Below, piece by piece: positions 7,999 to 16,362 of a stretch of DNA of 37,778 nucleotides. The stretch lies in contig DJGU01000036.1 in the NCBI GenBank assembly GCA_002432795.1, forward strand, positions 1,553 through 39,330, read 5' to 3'. Every line of letters starts with the position of its first letter. The stretch's first letter is position 1. The notes beneath the pieces were generated by a model, which was not told where the DNA came from, did not search any database, and was given only the letters and a program-made list of their open reading frames with translations. Origin of the DNA: Anaerolineaceae bacterium UBA5838 (GTDB taxonomy: Bacteria; Chloroflexota; Anaerolineae; Anaerolineales; Anaerolineaceae). The translations under genes and the position numbers were made by a program.

Positions 7999-8816
7999 GC
8001 CGTCCAACCTCCATCGACCACCAGGTTGCTGCCGGTCATATAGCTGCTGGCGTCAGAACACAGGAAGAGCATGGCAGCACTCATCTCATCGATGTTTGCC
8101 ATGCGCCCCAGGATGGTGCGGGAAGAATATTGAGCGGTGAAGACTTCATCGTGCCCGTTGTAAACCCCACCAGGGGTCAGGGCGTTGACGCGGATGTTCT
8201 TGCCGGCATAATAGGCTGCCAGGTAGCGTGTGAAGCCCAGCACGCCGGCTTTGGTGACGGAGTAGTAAGCCGGTTTGAAAGAACGGCTGCCATCCGGGCG
8301 CTCGTAAAGGCGCTGATCCGGACCAGCCAGTCCGTAGGTGGAGCAGATATTGATGATCACGCCCTTGCCTGCCGCCAGCATGGGCTGCACGGCAGCCTGC
8401 GAGGCGAGGAACATGCCCGTCAGGTTGACATCCAGCGCCTGGCGCCAGGAGTCAAGCGAATAGCTCTCAAAGGCATTGGCGCCTTGCGAGTCGGCATTGG
8501 CAGGGTCAAACTTGGGGTCAATTGCGGCGCTGTTGACTAAAATGTCGAGGCTGCCAAAAATCTCCTGGGCGGCTTGTGCCATCCCATGGGTGGAATTAGG
8601 GTCAGTGACGTCCACGCCGATGCCTTCAGCCCGCAAGCCCTGCTCGCGCAGGGTGACGGCGTAGGATTCAGCAGCTGCTTGTGCCAGATCTGCCACCAGT
8701 ATGTTCGCGCCTGCCTGGGCCAGAGCCAGCGAGAACTGCCGCCCCAAAAGGCCAGCTCCGCCGGTGACGACGGCTGTTCTGCCGTGGAGGTCAAATTTTT
8801 CAAGGATATTACTCAT
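7992..8816 (-). CDS. PtmA-like short-chain dehydrogenase
   Basis: A 274-residue SDR with TGGAGLLG at 18-25, catalytic Ser in INICSTYG, and Tyr-Lys in YYSVTK near 184. It ends in the distinctive MTGSNLVVDGGWTAW. The overall pattern (GLLG at the cofactor loop, RVNALTPGGVYNGHDEVFTAQYSSR, SDASSYMTG) is what I remember for PtmA-type flagellin-glycosylation oxidoreductases, found with legionaminic-acid genes in Campylobacter. There PtmA works with PtmF to supply the amino-sugar precursor. Here the next gene upstream is a Gfo/Idh-type oxidoreductase, which fits a paired role. The start at 8814-8816 was chosen because the longer frame has no ribosome site. Confidence 0.85.
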   Translation of the reverse strand: MSNILEKFDLHGRTAVVTGGAGLLGRQFSLALAQAGANILVADLAQAAAESYAVTLREQGLRAEGIGVDVTDPNSTHGMAQAAQEIFGSLDILVNSAAIDPKFDPANADSQGANAFESYSLDSWRQALDVNLTGMFLASQAAVQPMLAAGKGVIINICSTYGLAGPDQRLYERPDGSRSFKPAYYSVTKAGVLGFTRYLAAYYAGKNIRVNALTPGGVYNGHDEVFTAQYSSRTILGRMANIDEMSAAMLFLCSDASSYMTGSNLVVDGGWTAW

Positions 8817-8851
8817 GGTTTCCTCGTGTTGATATCGTTTGAATTCTACCA

Positions 8852-9844
8852 TCAGGCAAGCCTGACCATGCAGCCGTCTTGAGCGGCAGACTGTTTGATC
8901 GCCAGCACAAGCTCCTGAGCCCGGATGCCGTCCGCGAGTGTGCAGTGCGGCAGCGTTTCACCCTGGCACAAGCGCACAAAAGTCGCCATTTCGTCAAGAA
9001 ACATCTGGTTGCGCTCAAGACCTTCCGGAGGCACCATAAGGTCGGTTGCGCCGCTTTGGGCATGGAAGACGCGGGCTTCGCCGCTGGCGTTATCCCAGCA
9101 GATTCGACCACCCTCGCAGGTGATCTCAAGCGTGTGGGAAGGCGGGCGTTGGTAGTAGTCCAAATGCACGCTGGCTGCCTCTCCTGCAGAAAAGCGCAGG
9201 AGGATGTCGGCGTGATCTTCCACGTCCAGCTCAAGTTCGCTCAGTTTGCCAGTCCAGGCGCTGACGCTTTCGACTTCTCCCAGCAGCCAGCGCAAATAGT
9301 CCAAAGGGTGTGAAAGCGTGTTCACCACGCCCCCGCCAAGGTCGGCGCGGGCAGCATAGGAGCGGCGGTAATCCTCCCAGGGGTGCCAGTCCGGCAGGTA
9401 CTCGCCCCAGTGGGCGCGAGCCGAGAGCGGCTTGCCGAGCTGACCACTTTCCAGCAGGGCTTTTACCTGGTTCAACACCGGGTGAAAGCGGAAATGGAAG
9501 CCCACCATAGCCGGCTTGCCGCTCTGTTTGAGTGCAGATTGGAGTTCACCAAGCCCCGCAAGACCGTCGGATATCGGCTTTTCAATCAGCAGTGCCGCGC
9601 CAGCCTTAGCGGCAGCAATTGCGACATCCAGATGCAGAGCGGTAGGGTTGGCGATGATGACGCCATCTGGTTTTTCGTCAAGCGCAAGGCTTAGCTCTGT
9701 GAAAGTTGGCAAATCGCCAAGCTCCGCGTCTGGCAGGGTGGCTTGATGGGTGCGGTAGAGGCCTACGTCTTCCTGCCCAAGCGCGCGCAGATTGCGCAAG
9801 TGGCGCCTGCCGATGGAACCTAAGCCTGCAATCAAGAATTTCAT
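8852..9844 (-). CDS. Gfo/Idh/MocA-family sugar oxidoreductase
   Basis: A 330-residue enzyme with an N-terminal Rossmann fold (GLGSIGRRH from residue 7) and the family's EKP at 88-90. The C-terminal alpha/beta substrate domain follows (DLGGGVVNTLSHPLDYLRWLLGEVESV). These enzymes oxidise or reduce sugars or sugar nucleotides with NAD(P). It is co-directional with the PtmA-like SDR (35-base gap) and the NeuA-HAD/NeuB pair, and may correspond functionally to PtmF, but that is inference from context. GGAGAG precedes the ATG at 9842-9844. Confidence 0.9.
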   Translation of the reverse strand: MKFLIAGLGSIGRRHLRNLRALGQEDVGLYRTHQATLPDAELGDLPTFTELSLALDEKPDGVIIANPTALHLDVAIAAAKAGAALLIEKPISDGLAGLGELQSALKQSGKPAMVGFHFRFHPVLNQVKALLESGQLGKPLSARAHWGEYLPDWHPWEDYRRSYAARADLGGGVVNTLSHPLDYLRWLLGEVESVSAWTGKLSELELDVEDHADILLRFSAGEAASVHLDYYQRPPSHTLEITCEGGRICWDNASGEARVFHAQSGATDLMVPPEGLERNQMFLDEMATFVRLCQGETLPHCTLADGIRAQELVLAIKQSAAQDGCMVRLA

Positions 9845-9870
9845 CTATCTCTCCATAACCCGGGGGGAAG

Positions 9871-10836
9871 CTATTCTTCTCTCCAGTAGATTTTGAAGAT
9901 CCAATCATAAAGACGCATCAAAGGCCACTTGATGACGCGCAGGTTCTTCAACTGGAAGCCGTTTTTCTTTTCCGGCACCTTGCTGGCAGCCTTTTGAGTC
10001 TCTTGCTTGGCCCAATCCGGAACCTGGTTGCTCATATTCTGCATGTAGGGCGCGGCAGTCATCAGGCGCAGATAGCCGGCATCGTTGACCTTTCCGTCCA
10101 GGCGCTGCACCTGACCCATGGGACGATCCATATCAAATGGCAGGAACTGCTGCAAAACGCGTTTGTATGCCAGGAATTGATAATGGATGGCTCCCAGGTA
10201 GGCAGGCACGCCCTTGTACGAAAGCGTAGCATCCTCAAGCCCAGCATAACGCTGCCGGGCGTCTTCCTTGGTAACACCGAGACTGGAGACAAAAGACTGA
10301 AAATCATCCCATTTCAGAAACTTGCCGAACTGGATTTCTGCTTCGGGTTCGCTCTGCGCCCAGGCAACCGTGCTTGTGTTGTAAGCGTTGTCATTGGCAA
10401 TCGGACGGGAGGTGACCATGCCCACGTTGGGGTAGGTTTCGAGCACTTTGAGCGAGTTGGAAAGCCAGCCCGGGAAAAAGTAGCAGTCATTATCCGTGTA
10501 GGCGATAATCTCTCCCGGAGCGGCAGCCAGCATGATGTTCCAGGCGCCGCCCTTGCCCAGGTTGGTGTCCGAAAGGATCAGGAACTGGATCTTGCCCTCT
10601 TGCTGCTTCTCGACGAGGTATTGGCGCACCTCCGGGCAGGAGGCATTATCAAATACCAGCAGGTCATAGGGCAGATCGCTGTTTTCCCAGATGCTGCCAA
10701 GGCTAAGCTTGAGCACGTCGAAGGTCTCCGCGAAGAAACCGCTCATGAAGGGGATATAGTTCAGCACAGCAACCGTGATCCGCTTCGGTTTTGCCACTTC
10801 TTTGACTGTTTTTGCAGGATTTTGCCCAACTCGCAT
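9871..10836 (-). CDS. GT-A family glycosyltransferase (GT2-like)
   Basis: A 321-residue transferase. It has ITVAVLNYIPFMSGF at the start of the nucleotide-binding domain, LLVFDNAS, SDTNLGKGGAWNIMLAAAPGEIIAYTDNDCYFFPGW (TDND is the metal-binding DxD) and VGMVTSRPI. The C-terminal third is rich in Lys, Trp and aromatic residues (LKNLRVIKWPLMRLYDWIFKIYWREE) and may be a peripheral membrane anchor. It lies between the Gfo/Idh gene and another GT-A like gene. The sugar it moves is not predictable. Confidence 0.85.
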   Translation of the reverse strand: MRVGQNPAKTVKEVAKPKRITVAVLNYIPFMSGFFAETFDVLKLSLGSIWENSDLPYDLLVFDNASCPEVRQYLVEKQQEGKIQFLILSDTNLGKGGAWNIMLAAAPGEIIAYTDNDCYFFPGWLSNSLKVLETYPNVGMVTSRPIANDNAYNTSTVAWAQSEPEAEIQFGKFLKWDDFQSFVSSLGVTKEDARQRYAGLEDATLSYKGVPAYLGAIHYQFLAYKRVLQQFLPFDMDRPMGQVQRLDGKVNDAGYLRLMTAAPYMQNMSNQVPDWAKQETQKAASKVPEKKNGFQLKNLRVIKWPLMRLYDWIFKIYWREE

Positions 10837-10847
10837 AAGTTATTCCT

Positions 10848-11801
10848 CTACTTCGATGTCAATTCCTGGGAGGGTTGCATAATTTTTTGCATCTCCCGGT
10901 TCTTCCAAAACTCAACCCAGGCCCGCTTCGGCTGAAACAGGCTGAAGAGTAGCTGGGTGAGCACAAAATTATTATTTTTGAGCATTGGGCGGTTCTGGAA
11001 CTCGCGCAGTTTGCCCTTCCAGTCGCGCGGCATGGCTTCGATGTCGCCGTGGACCAGGCGATGCGAAGCATCGTTGAGATCAAAAATTGTGCGCCGTCCG
11101 CCTGCCAGGCGGATATTCTCACCTGTTTCCGGCAGACGATAGTGCGGCTGTCCGTCAGGCAGGTGGCTGTAGTCGTGATTTTGGTGGATGATGTCGAAAT
11201 CGGAGGTGCAGTCCACCACTGGCCAGTTTTCCTGCCGGGCTTTGAAGATCATCCAGTTGTCCCAGCCCGCACGCCCAACCGTGAAATCCGGGATGTGCTG
11301 GAAACACGCGCGAGGGAAGACGAAATAATCGCTCCCAGCCCGCTCGTGCAGTTTGCCATCCCGCCAGGTGCGCCGGCGCAGAGGTTCAACCCAATCGCCC
11401 TCGAAGGTTAAGGGTTCGGTGATTTCCAAATCCCAGCGCTGCCCCACCAGCAGAAACTTTGGCAATTTTGCCGCAACTTGCTGAGCAACCTCCAAAAAAT
11501 TTGGGAAAAGGATGATGTCAGTATTGACGTATGCCAGCAGCGGGCTTTTGTTCGCCTCACGACCGAGCTTAAAGATGCCGCTGATCAGGGGTGTGCCAAG
11601 TGAATTGACGGGCACATCCGGCAAATGCCGGAAGCCGAACTCAGCAGCAGCTCCGGCGATCCCTTCTTCGGAACCAATCAACACAATTTCGACCGACTCT
11701 CCCAGTGCCTGCCAGCTTTTGAGCGCGTTGCGCTGGATCAGGGCAATATGCGGGTTGGTAAAGGGCTTGGGAGCGGTGAACAGGGTCAGGACGGGCAGCA
11801 T
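10848..11801 (-). CDS. Glycosyltransferase-like GT-A fold protein
   Basis: A 317-residue protein beginning MLPVLTLFTAPKPFTNPHIALIQRNALKSW. It has SPLLAYVNTDIILFPNF, where NTD is a DxD-like site, then AGSDYFVFPR and VGRAGWDNWMIFKA, matching the acceptor/catalytic region of GT2-like proteins of animal and bacterial surface glycans. It overlaps the stop of the methyltransferase upstream as ATGA (11801), so translation is probably coupled. I recognise the fold type only; neither substrate nor named family is certain. Confidence 0.75.
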   Translation of the reverse strand: MLPVLTLFTAPKPFTNPHIALIQRNALKSWQALGESVEIVLIGSEEGIAGAAAEFGFRHLPDVPVNSLGTPLISGIFKLGREANKSPLLAYVNTDIILFPNFLEVAQQVAAKLPKFLLVGQRWDLEITEPLTFEGDWVEPLRRRTWRDGKLHERAGSDYFVFPRACFQHIPDFTVGRAGWDNWMIFKARQENWPVVDCTSDFDIIHQNHDYSHLPDGQPHYRLPETGENIRLAGGRRTIFDLNDASHRLVHGDIEAMPRDWKGKLREFQNRPMLKNNNFVLTQLLFSLFQPKRAWVEFWKNREMQKIMQPSQELTSK

Positions 11802-12715
11802 CAGGCTTTGTCCTCCAAGGGCAGCCAGGTTTTGCCTGGCATTATTTTAGACAGCACATTCCGCTTGAGCGTGCCCAGAGTGCGTTTCAGGGCAACGTTC
11901 CGTTCGGGGATTATGGCTGTATTCTCATCTGGCTCATTCTGCGGACGGGCAAGAACGGTCAGGTAGAGGTCGAGCTTCTCCGAGCGCGGATAGCCATGCT
12001 TGCGCGTGTGCATGATCTTGTAACCAGCTTGCTTTAGCATTTCACTCAGGGTATGTTCGGTAAAGCAGCTCAAATGTGCCAGCTCATAAGAATCGTGTGC
12101 GTAAAAGTTGGGCACTTCCAGCAGCAAAAAGCCATGATCGTTCAATAAATGGGTTCTGATTTCTCTGAGTGTTCCCAGTGGATCTTCGAGATGCTCGAGT
12201 ACGTGCATCATGGTGACCAGGTCAAATTTAGCCGTTTCACTGGCTTGTAGCTGCTCAAGCGAGGGGTAAAGCTTGAAGCCCTTCTCTTCCGCCAACTTGC
12301 GGTAGGCATTGCCCGGTTCCACGCCGATCATTTCTGCTCCGTAAGCTTCGTGGATGGTTTGCATCAAGGTACCGGAGGATGCGCCAATATCCAGCGCGCG
12401 CCACAACCGGCAGACGCCGTGCTGCTGCATTAGATTGAGCTGGTATTCCGCGCGCAAGCGCTGCTGGCGCAGGTCTTTGGCGGTGGGTTCTTCGGTTGCC
12501 TGGTAAAGCTTGCGATAGGTTTCTTCGTAAAAGGCAGGGTCCGCGGCGGCGCTCTCGCCCGGGTTTTGGTAAACAAAACCGCAAGTCTGGCAGAGGTAAT
12601 ATCGGACCTTGAAGCCGAATGAGTCCATCTCGGAAATGACTGTGGCTTTTGATTTTCCGCAAAGCGGACAATGTAGTTCGGATGCGGGTTTATTCATCGT
12701 CATGAGGAGGCTCAT
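11801..12715 (-). CDS. SAM-dependent methyltransferase with N-terminal zinc ribbon
   Basis: About 300 residues. A zinc-binding head has two CxxC pairs (CPLCGKS and CQTCGFVYQNP). It is followed by a class I Rossmann methyltransferase with ALDIGASSGTLMQTI (SAM loop), MIGVEPG, VTMMHVLEHLEDPLGTLREI and LLEVPN. This type is common in sugar and polysaccharide loci (C- or O-methylation). Two in-frame ATGs, at 12703 and 12697, are alternative starts; the ribosome site does not decide between them, and all overlap the end of the SpsF-type gene. A methyl group on a terminal sugar could serve as the chain cap recognised by the exporter, which is an inference. Confidence 0.85.
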   Translation of the reverse strand: MSLLMTMNKPASELHCPLCGKSKATVISEMDSFGFKVRYYLCQTCGFVYQNPGESAAADPAFYEETYRKLYQATEEPTAKDLRQQRLRAEYQLNLMQQHGVCRLWRALDIGASSGTLMQTIHEAYGAEMIGVEPGNAYRKLAEEKGFKLYPSLEQLQASETAKFDLVTMMHVLEHLEDPLGTLREIRTHLLNDHGFLLLEVPNFYAHDSYELAHLSCFTEHTLSEMLKQAGYKIMHTRKHGYPRSEKLDLYLTVLARPQNEPDENTAIIPERNVALKRTLGTLKRNVLSKIMPGKTWLPLEDKA

Positions 12716-13511
12716 CTCTTTCTGCTGTTTGCCCCTGATTCAGCTCTTTTGCGCGGTGATCGACCTCAAAAAGATCTTTGTGCTTCACTCCAGCCAATTG
12801 GGCTTGCCATTCAGGATGGCGCGCGTTGGCAACTAGCAGATCTTGCAGGGTGAAATCGTCATGGTCATCGAAAGCCGCATAAACCTGGTTGGCAACCTCG
12901 AGATCTTCAGGCGTATCGACGGTGAAACGTAAATGGCTGAGGTTCTCATCCCAATCAGCAACGCTGATCTTGAAACGACCGGGCATGTCGTAGAAGTAGG
13001 GCATGACATGCTCGCGTTCAAAAGGTTCAGCAGCTTCCTGCCAGGCGCGTTCAAGCGCGGCAAATGAGACCACCTCTGTATCCATGCCTATGGCGCTTGT
13101 GCGTCTGAAAGGTGGAGGCAGGCGGTTTGCGGTGAAGTCTGCACAGGTCAGATGGAAATGGGTAATGGTCCGATCGATCTCTTCCGGGTCGATGAATGGG
13201 CAATCCGCGGTCAGTCTCACCACCACACCCGCGCCGCTAAGTTTGGCAGCCTGGTAATAACGGTCCAACACGTCGTAGAGGTCACCCCTGAAGCAGGTAA
13301 TCCCTGCTTTTTCGCAGAATTCGGCAATCGGCTCATCGCTGGGATCAGTGGTGGTTGCCACCATGACCTCGTCCACCAGGCTGGCGCGGCTGGCGCGTGC
13401 GAGCACGCGAGCCAGCATCGGCTGGCTTCCCACCAGGCGCAGAACTTTGCCTGGCAGGCGCGAGGAGCTCATACGGGCCTGGATGATCGCAACAGTCTTT
13501 TGTTCGCTCAC
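12690..13511 (-). CDS. SpsF-type cytidylyltransferase
   Basis: A 273-residue protein opening TVAIIQARMSSSRLPGKVL, the nucleotide-binding loop of the SpsF/CMP-nonulosonate synthetase group, with VDEVMVATTTDPSD, VVRLTADCPFIDPEEID and RFTVDTPEDLEVANQVY. In Bacillus subtilis spsF sits beside spsE (NeuB-like) in a spore-coat legionaminic-acid type locus. Here the matching NeuB is three genes upstream. It most likely transfers CMP to the product of that synthase. The last 35 residues are very acidic and hydrophilic (AERDEPPHDDE) and lie beyond the usual fold. Confidence 0.87.
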   Translation of the reverse strand: MSEQKTVAIIQARMSSSRLPGKVLRLVGSQPMLARVLARASRASLVDEVMVATTTDPSDEPIAEFCEKAGITCFRGDLYDVLDRYYQAAKLSGAGVVVRLTADCPFIDPEEIDRTITHFHLTCADFTANRLPPPFRRTSAIGMDTEVVSFAALERAWQEAAEPFEREHVMPYFYDMPGRFKISVADWDENLSHLRFTVDTPEDLEVANQVYAAFDDHDDFTLQDLLVANARHPEWQAQLAGVKHKDLFEVDHRAKELNQGQTAERDEPPHDDE

Positions 13512-13520
13512 ATTGCTCCG

Positions 13521-14168
13521 TTAGGGTGTCGGCTGAATGGCGTCGATCATGATCGAGCCCACGCTGAGCTCAAAAGTATCCATCTCAGCGGCCATGTTGG
13601 CTGGCGTGGTGAGGTAAAGCGCCATCCAGAGGTAATCCGCTTCATTGAACAGGTAGGCTACCCAGGCGCTTGAGTCCTTGGAATAGCTCAATCGTGTGAT
13701 GTTGCGACCGCCAAGTTTGACCGAGTCGCTGTCCACCATGGCAGCATCACCGCCAAGGACTTGCTCGAGCCCCATAGTGATCATACTGACTGGCAATTTT
13801 GAGAAGGCCTTGTTGCGCAGGATGATCAGGCGGGTGGGATAGACCGCGGCAGTGCCGCCATCATAGCCATACCAACCGATATTGCCTTCGATGCTGTCCA
13901 CCAGTCCTGAAAGCGGGCCAGATTCGCCGCCCACAAAATCCTTGACTGTGGCAATGATCGTTGGCAAGGCGCTGTCGATATCTTCGGATATATAAGATTT
14001 GGGCAGCATGATCTGCATTCCGGTGCCGTAGTAAAGCTGCATGCCGGTGTCGGGGGTGGAAGTTGGTGTTGGTTGAGCCGGCGTATCTTTTGTGCCAAAG
14101 GAAGGCAGACTGCATGCCATGGTCACAATCGTCAGGACCAAGAGGATGAGTGGGATTCTAATTTTCAT
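13521..14168 (-). CDS. Predicted lipoprotein of unknown function
   Basis: A 215-residue protein starting MKIRIPLILLVLTIVTMACS. It has a short positive n-region, a hydrophobic stretch and a lipobox ending at Cys19, so export and lipid anchoring are predicted. A Pro/Thr-rich linker follows (TPAQPTPTSTPDTG), then a compact domain with LPKSYI, IGWYGYDGGTAAVYPTRLIILRN and FNEADYLWMALYLTTP. I know no family for it; proteins of this pattern appear to bind or sense at the cell surface. It sits between a GT4 and an SpsF-like gene inside the sugar operon, which is unusual for a lipoprotein. The longer start at 14210 lacks a signal sequence and was rejected. Confidence 0.8.
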   Translation of the reverse strand: MKIRIPLILLVLTIVTMACSLPSFGTKDTPAQPTPTSTPDTGMQLYYGTGMQIMLPKSYISEDIDSALPTIIATVKDFVGGESGPLSGLVDSIEGNIGWYGYDGGTAAVYPTRLIILRNKAFSKLPVSMITMGLEQVLGGDAAMVDSDSVKLGGRNITRLSYSKDSSAWVAYLFNEADYLWMALYLTTPANMAAEMDTFELSVGSIMIDAIQPTP

Positions 14169-15280
14169 TGAGACGCTCCTTTTGAAGAGGTCAGGGCTTG
14201 TTCCCAGCACAGTAACAGCAATTGTTTATTTCGCTGCCAATCAGCGCGTTTTTCGGCGACTTTGCGCGCGCGCTTTCCAACTGAGGGTAAATCGAACGAA
14301 GCGGCTTTCTGTAGCAGCTCTGCCAGGGCGTGATGATCTCCATCGGCGAATAACCAGCCGGTTTGCCCTTCGGCGATCCACTCAGCGTTGGCAGGGATGT
14401 CTGACGCGATGGTGGGCAGAGCGCATGCCATGGCTTCCATCAGGGAAACCGATGAGCCATCCACATGGCTGGGAGTAACGTAAATATCTGCCGCTCCATA
14501 ATAGGTGATCAGGTCCTGGTTGGGCACGCGCCCACCCAAAAAGACCTTGTCGTTTACTTTTCCTTCTTCCAGGATGGAGAGCAATTGTTCGCGCTGGCTG
14601 CCATCTCCGAGCAGGATCAAGCGCAGACCGTCGTCTTTTTGGGCAGCTTCAACGAAAGCCTGGAGCAAAACATCCACCCCATAGTTGGGTTCCCAACTGC
14701 GCAGGCAGAGCAGCACGCGCTTATCACCCCAGCCTTGCCTTTCGCGCCAGACCGTGCCGCGGACGCGGGCTGCAGCCGGTGTGAAGTGAGCCAGGTCTAC
14801 CCCCCAGGGAAATATGCAAATTTTCTCGGGGTCAAAGCCCAGGTTCACCGCCTGTGCGGCGGAGCATTGGGCATCTGTAATCAGGCGCGCGGAGTGCCCG
14901 AGGGCAAAACGTGCTTTTTCGGCGGCATCCGGGCTTGCCAACACATCGTGCATCAGGTCAAATCCCCAACTCATGCTCAACAGCGGTTTGAAACCGGTCC
15001 TTGCGACCAGAAACGCCAGGTCCTGCAGCGGTCCGGCATGCACCAGGTCCGGTTGAACTGCCTTAAGTAGTTCACTGAGCTCCTGGGTGAGGCGGGGGAT
15101 ATCGTTTTCAGTCAACTGGTTTTGGGTGCCGCTCCACTCCAGCGTTTTGATGCCGCTGGGCGTGGGGTACTCCCCGGGGAGGAGGCGCAGCACAAAACCC
15201 TCATGCCCGCTTTCCGCCAGGGCTGCCATAAAGCGTTGATCGTGCACAGAATCGGCACGCGTGAAGTACAAAATGCGCAT
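14165..15280 (-). CDS. GT4-family glycosyltransferase
   Basis: A 371-residue GT-B transferase. The N-terminal domain holds MRILYFTRADSVHDQRFMAALAESGHE and LVHAGPLQDLAFL. The C-terminal domain holds VLLCLRSWEPNYGVDVLLQAF, LILLGDGSQ, VFLGGRVPNQDLITYYGAADIYVTPSHVDG and SSVSLMEAMACALPTIASDIPANAEWI, where MEAMAC contains the donor-binding Glu of the EX7E motif. It acts with retention of configuration on a nucleotide sugar at the cytoplasmic face. Start ATG at 15278-15280 is seven bases after the NeuB stop. Its end overlaps the lipoprotein start by four bases. Confidence 0.92.
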   Translation of the reverse strand: MRILYFTRADSVHDQRFMAALAESGHEGFVLRLLPGEYPTPSGIKTLEWSGTQNQLTENDIPRLTQELSELLKAVQPDLVHAGPLQDLAFLVARTGFKPLLSMSWGFDLMHDVLASPDAAEKARFALGHSARLITDAQCSAAQAVNLGFDPEKICIFPWGVDLAHFTPAAARVRGTVWRERQGWGDKRVLLCLRSWEPNYGVDVLLQAFVEAAQKDDGLRLILLGDGSQREQLLSILEEGKVNDKVFLGGRVPNQDLITYYGAADIYVTPSHVDGSSVSLMEAMACALPTIASDIPANAEWIAEGQTGWLFADGDHHALAELLQKAASFDLPSVGKRARKVAEKRADWQRNKQLLLLCWEQALTSSKGASQ

Positions 15281-15286
15281 CAGTTC

Positions 15287-16351
15287 CTATCCAAGCTGCG
15301 TCCAGCGCAGTTCCTGCCCGGCGGGAATATCCTTGCGGGCGGCGCGCCCAACAACCTGTTCGATATCATAAGGCATAATGGCGCCGGGCGTGGCAGGGCG
15401 TAAAACGTCGATCATCTCGCGTGTCAGCGTCTGCCCAGCTTTGATATCCTGCGCGGCACGCAGGCATCGGCGTTGTACAACGACCGTGTCATGCTCGTTT
15501 TCGGCGATGGTCTTGTTAGCCGAGCCCAGCGCGCGTTCCAGCTGGCGGGTGGCAGTGACCATCTCTGCCCAACTGGTGGGGTTCATAGCAAAGGCGTGGT
15601 CAGGACCTTCGCGGTTGTTGTCATCGGTGAAGTGTTTTTCAACCACGCGCGCGCCCAAAGCAACAGCTCCGAGAACAGTAGCATACCCGTGGGTATGATC
15701 GCTAAGCCCCAGGATCAGGTCCGGCCACATCTGGTGGTAGGTTTTGAGCACATTGAGGTGAATATTGTCGAAGTTGCCGTCGGCGGCGGTGTAGTTGGTG
15801 TTGCACTGCATCAGCACCAGTTGCGGGTTCACTGCCAGGATGGCATCCACCGCGCGTTGAACGTCGCCAATGGTGGAAGCGCCTGTGGCGAGCAGGACGG
15901 GTTTACCCTTGCGCGCCATGTGCAAACAGGCTTCGATCCAGGTGATGTCGCCGGAGCCAATTTTGTAAGCAGGCACAAAGGGGTCGAGCATGTCCACAGC
16001 GTCAAAGTCGTAGGGGGAGGAGAAGTAAGTGATGCCCACTTTGTCGCATTCTTCCTTGAGGATTGGCGTCCAGTCGAAAGGCACGGAGGCTTCGTTGTAT
16101 ACCTGGGTGACGGTTTTCTTCCATTTTGCCTGGTGTGAAACCTGCGAGTTCATATGGCTGAAGCCATAATCCGAAACGATTTCAGGACCGCGAAAGTTCT
16201 GGAACTTGGCGGCATCCGCGCCAGCTTCGGCGGCGAGATGAATGAGACGCAGAGCGCGCTCAAGGCTGCCGTCGTGGTTGGCGGCGATGTCGGCGATGAA
16301 CCAGGTGGGGTGATTGTCTCCAATCAGGGTGTTAGCAATTTTGAGTTCCAT
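15287..16351 (-). CDS. NeuB/PseI-type nonulosonate synthase with SAF domain
   Basis: A 354-residue full-length synthase. Its barrel has WFIADIAANHDGS, DAAKFQNF, YKIGSGDITW, LLATGASTIGDV, QCNTNYTA, GLSDHTHG and EKHFTDDNNREGPDHAFAMNP. A C-terminal SAF domain covers about residues 290-354 (RRCLRAAQDIKAGQTLTREM). It condenses PEP with a hexosamine-derived sugar. Being in the same operon arm as the PseB-type dehydratase and an SpsF-type activator, it is the best candidate for a 6-deoxy/9-deoxy nonulosonate such as pseudaminic or legionaminic acid, though which isomer is not decidable here. A second, shorter NeuB lies at 5895-6773. Confidence 0.93.
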   Translation of the reverse strand: MELKIANTLIGDNHPTWFIADIAANHDGSLERALRLIHLAAEAGADAAKFQNFRGPEIVSDYGFSHMNSQVSHQAKWKKTVTQVYNEASVPFDWTPILKEECDKVGITYFSSPYDFDAVDMLDPFVPAYKIGSGDITWIEACLHMARKGKPVLLATGASTIGDVQRAVDAILAVNPQLVLMQCNTNYTAADGNFDNIHLNVLKTYHQMWPDLILGLSDHTHGYATVLGAVALGARVVEKHFTDDNNREGPDHAFAMNPTSWAEMVTATRQLERALGSANKTIAENEHDTVVVQRRCLRAAQDIKAGQTLTREMIDVLRPATPGAIMPYDIEQVVGRAARKDIPAGQELRWTQLG

Positions 16352-16362
16352 GTGACCTCTCC

